A stretch of DNA of 9,793 bases from an uncultured Clostridia bacterium (GTDB lineage: Bacteria > Bacillota > Clostridia > TANB77 > CAG-508), in the NCBI GenBank assembly GCA_947624925.1, contig CANQMG010000056.1:1-9793 (forward strand), read 5' to 3'. A program made the translations under genes and the position numbers. This document shows, piece after piece, positions 5,637-9,793 of this stretch. The notes under the pieces were generated by a model that was given only the letters and a program-made list of their open reading frames with translations, made no database searches and was not told the origin of the DNA. The stretch's first letter is position 1; the number at the start of each line of letters is the position of its first letter.

Positions 5637-7623
5637 TTAACTTTCTGCATCAATTGGTCCAAATAATTCGTCAAATTTTGCTTCTAATTCCTTTTGTAAG
5701 TCAATTTCATCTTGGCTCATTTCTTGTTCCTGAGGAAGAATTGGTGCATCATTTGTATTTGTTTCCATTTTATTTGCATTATTTTTATTTTTATCATTTG
5801 AAGGTTCTTCATCTTCAAATAAATCATCTAAAGAATCTAATTTTAGGTCTTGTTGATTTTCTTTTTCATTTTCTGGAACATAAGGATTATATGGATTAAA
5901 TTTTCTCCATTCCCCTCTTTCAATTCCTTGAAATTCATTGTGATTAAGTGTATATTCTTGTAATTTTTTTATCATAGGACCTTCAAAATAGTAGAATTTT
6001 CTTGCTTTTATAGGTTTTAATCCTTTTTCAAATATAATACATAGGTCATTATCCATTCTTCTAAGCTCATCTGGCGTCATAAGTGCTCTTGCCATTATTT
6101 GCTCAGAAGCACTATATCCTTGAGTCCAAAAATTATGTTTATCTCTATTCTTAGATAATTGATCTTTAGAAATTGTCTTTTCTCCTAATGCCTTAGAAAA
6201 GTATTCTACTGTTTTTTGTGAGTTACTTCCTAAAAATACGTGTGTATCACAGTTACCTATTATTGTTTCATATGATTTTTCATAAACAGCCTCTAATTGG
6301 TCTAAATTTTGCAAAATAACACTAAATGATATTTTTCTACTTCTTGATGTAGATATTTTTTTATCGAAATCTGGAACTTTACCAATATTAGCAAACTCAT
6401 CTAATATAAAATATGTAGGAACTTTTAATGCTCCACCATTTTTATCTGCATAATTATATAGCTGTTGTATCATTTGTGAGAAAAATATTGTAAGTAAAAA
6501 ATCATATGCTGTATGTGTATCTGATGAAATTACATATACCGCTGTTTTTTTATTTCCAATTTCTTCAAAATTAATTGTATCTGTTGATGTTAGTTCTGCA
6601 ATTTCTTTTGAATCAAACTTTCCAAGTTTTGATTGCAATGAACTTAAAATAGAACTATATGTTTTTTCTGGTGCAATTTCTATAGATTTATAATTCATTC
6701 TTGCAGGATGATCATATGGAAGTTCACTCATAAGTTCTGAAAGCAAGTTACTTCCTCCATTAGCATTTGCAGCTCTCACAAGTTCTGCACAACTTGCCAA
6801 ATTTTGTTCTTCTTCCGGCCTAGTGGCAATTAAATAGTAAATTAATGCTTTTAATAGCATTTCTGCAGAATCATCCCAAAATGGGTCAGCACTACTTCCT
6901 TCTACTTTTTGTCCTTTTACTATTGTATTTGCAATAACATCTACATCTAGTTCGCTTGAGACGTGCATTATTGGATTATATCCATCACTAAATTTAGGGT
7001 CAACTAAATTTAATACTTTTATTTCATATCCATTTTTCTTTAAAAAACCGGCTGTTTTATCATAAAGTTCTCCTTTTGGATCTGTAAAAACATAAGAGCC
7101 TAACATCTGATATGCATTTGGTATTGAGTAAGATGTTGATTTACCAGAACCAGAACCGTCCTACAACTAAAACATTTACGTTTCCTCTTTTATCTACTGG
7201 TAAATAATTATCTTCTGCAAGTATTATTCCTCTTTTATTGCTTAATACTTTATATTGTTCTCCTCCTGAACTCCAATCACTTGAACCATGTTCAATATCC
7301 TCATATTCACTTTTAGGTGCATTTCTAACTATACCTATAATTTCTATAATTAAAAATACTATAGTATATTTAAATGTACAACTTAAAAAAGTTCCTATAT
7401 ATTTTGGTGCAAATATTTTTGCAAATGTATCTAAAGGCTTTACTATTTGACTAGCCAAGGTACCGAAAAATATTTCTAAATCAAATTGTGAATTAACTTT
7501 CGCTTCTGTAATTGAATATGCAATAGGCATAACAAATACTATAGCTAGAAAAAGCCATAGTATTGCATATATAATATAATATTTTTTTTGTTTTTTTATC
7601 GCTTCTTTTAATTTATAATTCAT
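5637..7623 (-). pseudogene. VirD4/TraG-type coupling ATPase, frameshifted in Walker A
   Basis: Two frames (7623-7141 and the frame ending at 5637) together encode one VirD4/TraG-family ATPase, the inner-membrane coupling protein that feeds DNA or protein substrates to type IV secretion systems. The upstream part has two membrane helices (about residues 15-38 and 78-99) and ends at NVNVLVVG. The downstream part resumes as GSGSGKST, SYVFTDPKGELY and the Walker B FILDEFAN. One extra base at about 7158 (GTAGGACGGTTCT where GTAGGAGGTTCT would stay in frame) breaks the P-loop and leads to TAA at 7143-7141. Removing it restores a 661-residue protein with Walker A GGSGSGKST at 155-163 and Walker B D408/E409, normal for the family. 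The C-terminal 65 residues are acidic and low-complexity. The start at 7623 has GAAGGTGA upstream. This may be a true inactivation, an assembly error or, less likely, a programmed shift. No relaxase or mating-channel genes are nearby. Confidence 0.85.
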
Positions 7624-7650
7624 ATAAATTCACCTTCTCATTTGTTTAAA

Positions 7651-7950
7651 TTATTTTATTTCTTCTTCTCTTCCTCTTAAGGATCTTCCTCTTAGAGAAT
7701 CAAATCCTTTACACTTTACAAATCTTTTTATTTTTCTATTTAATTCTGTGACTTTTCCTAAATCTTTTCCATTTATCCCTATTCTATTTCCATTACTATC
7801 AATAGAAAAATTATAACAGTACAAAGTCATTCCTTCCATAGTTGCTTCAATAATTTTATATCTTTTAGTATTATATATTTTTTCACCACGTTCTGTTGCA
7901 AATTTTCCTGTTACTGCACATGCATCTATTCCACTTTTTGCATCACTCAT
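7651..7950 (-). CDS. Small hypothetical protein, second gene of VirD4 unit
   Basis: A 99-residue soluble protein I do not recognise. It has three scattered cysteines (C11, C44, C79), no signal peptide and no membrane segment. The basic tail includes a tandem SLRGRSLRGR encoded by an imperfect 15-nt direct repeat (7669-7698). The ATG at 7950 is 17 nt past the upstream stop. GGAG at 7966-7963 is 12 nt from it, just after the preceding stop codon, which suggests coupled translation. The stop is 27 nt before the coupling-protein start. Its position between an unknown gene and a VirD4-like gene suggests a shared role with the coupling protein, but no function can be assigned. Confidence 0.6.
   Translation of the reverse strand: MSDAKSGIDACAVTGKFATERGEKIYNTKRYKIIEATMEGMTLYCYNFSIDSNGNRIGINGKDLGKVTELNRKIKRFVKCKGFDSLRGRSLRGREEEIK
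7669..7698. repeat. Imperfect tandem 15-nt repeat in coding sequence
   Basis: TCTTCCTCTTAAGGA (7669-7683) and TCTTCCTCTTAGAGA (7684-7698) match at 13 of 15 positions and encode SLRGR twice near the C-terminus of the small protein. The repeat keeps the frame, so copy-number change by slippage would only lengthen or shorten the basic tail. Confidence 0.6.
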
Positions 7951-7967
7951 TTAAGATCAACACTCCT

Positions 7968-8489
7968 TTATTCTTTTTTGTCTCTTATTTCGAATGCGAA
8001 ATAAGATTTATTTGGTTGTAATTTACATTTTCCTTTAACTTCATTAGTTTTTTCATCAAAGTATAATACTGGCTTTACTTCTTCTGTTGTTTCTGGATCT
8101 ATAATAGATATAGGTCTTTTTAAATTTGGTGTGTAATTAAATTCTTTATATATTACATCATCTTCTGAATATATTGTATCAAATTTAAGGAATGAAGGGC
8201 TTTTTGATATTTTAACTTTGTCGCCTTCAAGTATACCACTATTTACAACCACTTTTTCTTTTCCAAAAGATAGGATAACTAGTTGATCATAATCATCAGA
8301 TGGTATATCTACAAAAAAAGTTTTTTTAGTATTTTCTCCTACTATTTCTTCCATACTGTCTAGTCTTTCTACTGTATACTTTGGGGAATCTTTTTGAAAT
8401 TCTTTTTCTGTTTCCAATATTCTATATATAACTGTTTTTACATTCTTTGGATCAGTAATGCTAAAATGTTTGCCTTCTAGCGTGTCCAT
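7968..8489 (-). CDS. Hypothetical protein, first gene of VirD4 unit
   Basis: A 173-residue soluble, acidic protein I do not recognise. It has no signal peptide or membrane helix, and a single cysteine near the C-terminus (in KGKCKL). The pattern of alternating hydrophobic and charged stretches, for example TKKTFFVDIP and DQLVILSFGKEKVVV, suggests a mainly beta fold. The ATG at 8489 follows GAGGTG at 7 nt and is about 58 nt downstream of the start from a perfect consensus promoter. It leads the unit that ends with the coupling ATPase. It may be an accessory or adaptor of that protein, which is inference from position only. Confidence 0.65.
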   Translation of the reverse strand: MDTLEGKHFSITDPKNVKTVIYRILETEKEFQKDSPKYTVERLDSMEEIVGENTKKTFFVDIPSDDYDQLVILSFGKEKVVVNSGILEGDKVKISKSPSFLKFDTIYSEDDVIYKEFNYTPNLKRPISIIDPETTEEVKPVLYFDEKTNEVKGKCKLQPNKSYFAFEIRDKKE

Positions 8490-8553
8490 ACATTTACACC
8501 TCTTTCTTCATTTATGATGTATTAGTTTCTTCTTTTGTTTTACAACTATTTTT

Positions 8554-8582
8554 ATTATATATTATTTTTATTTGTTTGTCAA
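8554..8582 (-). promoter_or_regulatory. Perfect consensus promoter of the VirD4 unit
   Basis: TTGACA (8582-8577), exactly 17 nt, and TATAAT (8559-8554) on the minus strand, with a start predicted near 8547. Both hexamers match the sigma-A consensus at every position. No palindrome or structured leader accompanies it, so the unit is probably expressed strongly and constitutively unless a distant regulator acts. Confidence 0.85.
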
Positions 8583-8600
8583 TTGGTTTATGTTAACTTT

Positions 8601-9506
8601 TTATACTATTCTAGGATTAAAATTTGATACTTCTTTTAATTGCTCATATATTTGTTTTTCTTGCTCTGTTAATTCCTTTGGTACCATAATTTTTATTTGT
8701 GCTACTAAGTCGCCTCTTCCACCTTTAGAATCTTTATAGCCCTTTGCTGGAATTCTAACCTTTTCTCCACTTTGAACTCCTTGTGGTATATATATTGATG
8801 CAGTATCATCAATTCCTTCTATTGTAGCTCTTGTTCCTAATGCCGCTTCCCATGGTGATAAATTTAAATCTGTATATAAGTCATATCCTTTTATTTTAAA
8901 TTTATTATCATCATCTATTTTTATTTTTATAAATAAATCTCCGTTTTTTCCTCCGTTTTTTCCTTCTTTTCCTTGTCCTATTAATCTTATCTTTTCATTA
9001 TCTCGTATTCCTGCTGGAACTTTTACATCAAATGTTTTCATTTTGCCATCTACAGTTCTTAATGAAATTTTTTTATATGTTCCATAAAAAGCATCTTGAA
9101 TTGATATATTAATACCTGTTTCGATATTTTCTCCCTTTGCAGGAATTTTTTTATTTATTTTTTCCCCATTATTTCCCAATTCATTTTCTTCTTTAACATT
9201 TCCAAAAAACATATTAAAGAAATCACTAAATATAGAATCTGAACTTCTGGTACTTTCTTCATATTGCGATTTTTTCTTTCCTATGTTGTTATTCCACATT
9301 CTATCATATTTTCTTCTACTACTTGTACCTGATAGCACTCTATATGCTTCATTTATATCTTTAAATCTTTCTTCTGCTTTTTTACTTCCAATATTTACAT
9401 CTGGATGATATTTTTTTGCTTGTTCTCTATATGCAGATTTTATTTGGCTAATTGTTGCTTTATTATTTTCTAAGCCTAATATTTTGTAATAATCTTTAAA
9501 AATCAT
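8601..9506 (-). CDS. DnaJ-family co-chaperone, CbpA-like
   Basis: A 301-residue J-domain protein that would stimulate the ATPase of DnaK (Hsp70) and deliver unfolded substrates. The J domain spans about residues 4-68, with HPD at 34-36 and a following KxAEERFKDINEAY helix. A linker (about 70-125) is F/S/N-rich rather than classic G/F-rich. The C-terminal substrate-binding barrels (about 126-285) include DVKVPAGI and GKNGDLFIKI. The CxxCxGxG zinc-finger repeats of DnaJ proper are absent, so this is a class B (CbpA-type) protein, at typical length. The start at 9506 follows GGGGGA at 7 nt. dnaK and grpE are not in view, so it stands alone with its own promoter (9586-9614). No clear terminator separates it from the next promoter at 8582. 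Confidence 0.92.
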   Translation of the reverse strand: MIFKDYYKILGLENNKATISQIKSAYREQAKKYHPDVNIGSKKAEERFKDINEAYRVLSGTSSRRKYDRMWNNNIGKKKSQYEESTRSSDSIFSDFFNMFFGNVKEENELGNNGEKINKKIPAKGENIETGINISIQDAFYGTYKKISLRTVDGKMKTFDVKVPAGIRDNEKIRLIGQGKEGKNGGKNGDLFIKIKIDDDNKFKIKGYDLYTDLNLSPWEAALGTRATIEGIDDTASIYIPQGVQSGEKVRIPAKGYKDSKGGRGDLVAQIKIMVPKELTEQEKQIYEQLKEVSNFNPRIV

Positions 9507-9585
9507 GTTATTTCCCCCATCATGAATTATGTAAAAGATTGCTTATATATTTATCATATTTTATTTTCGATCTTAACACAAGAAT

Positions 9586-9614
9586 ATTATATCAAGTATT
9601 TATGTATTATTCAA
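9586..9614 (-). promoter_or_regulatory. Promoter of the dnaJ-like gene
   Basis: TTGAAT (9614-9609), a 17-nt spacer, and TATAAT (9591-9586) on the minus strand, giving a leader of about 72 nt. No CIRCE or CtsR heptad is seen. Instead, an inverted repeat AAGTATT (9594-9600) and AATACTT (9613-9619) with a 12-nt gap spans the spacer and -35 box and could be an operator. Confidence 0.75.
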
Positions 9615-9711
9615 TACTTTTTGTTCATTTTAAGCGATTTTATAGGTAACATTTATACTACTTCATAATTTATGTTAATTAAGTAATTTGTAGAAAATTT
9701 ATCTATTATAT

Positions 9712-9739
9712 GAACAAAGCGCCTAGGCGCTCTTTGTTC
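9712..9739 (+). ncRNA. Hairpin 1 of a probable structured RNA (truncated by window)
   Basis: GAACAAAGCGC (9712-9722) pairs with GCGC and TTTGTTC (9727-9739) over 11 bp with a 2-nt bulge, closing a CTAG loop. The GC-rich tip stands out from the AT-rich surroundings. No T run follows on either strand, so it is not a terminator. It is immediately followed by a second stem, as in riboswitches or leader RNAs. The strand is assumed plus because the stems start here and run off the right edge. Confidence 0.45.
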
Positions 9740-9741
9740 GT

Positions 9742-9783
9742 GCCGATTTGAGTTTCCGACTGAAAGGAGGAAATCTCAAAGGC
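9742..9783 (+). ncRNA. Hairpin 2 of the probable structured RNA
   Basis: GCC, TTTGAG and TTTCC (9742-9757) pair with GGAAA, CTCAAA and GGC (9769-9783). The stem has 14 bp, with a 2-nt bulge (GA) on the left and a single T bulge on the right, around the loop GACTGAAAGGA. AAAGGAGG (9763-9770) is a strong Shine-Dalgarno-like string, but no ATG, GTG or TTG follows at a usable distance. I cannot match it to a known riboswitch, T-box, SRP, 6S, tmRNA or RNase P signature. Confidence 0.45.
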
Positions 9784-9793
9784 AATAGCGATT

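Noticed and set aside
9681..9711. Plus-strand promoter for the right-edge structured RNA
   Set aside because: TATTAT or TTATAT could serve as a -10, but no acceptable -35 lies 16-18 nt upstream; too weak to list as a feature.

Overview
The window is very AT-rich and looks like a chromosomal segment of a low-GC Bacillota, most likely an uncultured Clostridia relative. The reasons are AT-rich codon use, GGAG-type ribosome binding sites, many near-consensus sigma-A promoters (TTGACA/TATAAT with 17-nt spacers), a class I release factor beside a ZIP transporter, and a YhaO/YhaN-like SbcD/SbcC pair. This placement is inference. Every large gene is on the minus strand; the one plus-strand gene is a 50-residue membrane peptide. 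I saw no rRNA, tRNA, CRISPR array or complete insertion sequence.

Layout from left to right: (1) 1-188 holds a minus-strand promoter with an 18-bp palindrome, serving a gene beyond the left edge, and the likely terminator of the ZIP gene. (2) 189-932 is a ZIP-family divalent-metal transporter whose start lies inside a 17-bp-arm inverted repeat. (3) 1021-1368 is a compact cassette with the architecture of a type I toxin-antitoxin locus: a plus-strand promoter, a short membrane peptide, a bidirectional terminator, and a convergent consensus promoter for a roughly 90-nt antisense RNA. (4) 1406-2464 is prfA (release factor 1), with its own promoter overlapping a palindrome. (5) 2604-5496 is a two-gene DNA-repair unit, an SbcD/YhaO-like metallophosphoesterase followed by an SbcC/YhaN-like ATPase with a transmembrane hairpin in the middle of its coiled coil. 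(6) 5637-8489 is a three-gene unit from a perfect consensus promoter: two small unrecognised proteins, then a VirD4/TraG-type coupling ATPase broken by a one-base insertion exactly in its Walker A loop. (7) 8601-9506 is a CbpA-like DnaJ lacking the zinc finger. (8) 9507-9793 holds the dnaJ promoter and, at the right edge, two strong consecutive RNA-type hairpins that probably begin a structured leader or non-coding RNA cut off by the window.

The housekeeping genes (prfA, ZIP, sbcDC, dnaJ) form ordinary short transcription units. The accessory-looking parts are the toxin-like cassette between prfA and the ZIP gene, and the isolated VirD4 unit, which has no relaxase or other type IV secretion gene in view. 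The best candidate for an undescribed system is the toxin-like cassette. Its promoters, shared terminator, hairpin hiding the ribosome binding site, and 5'/3' fold-back pair are all directly visible in the sequence.
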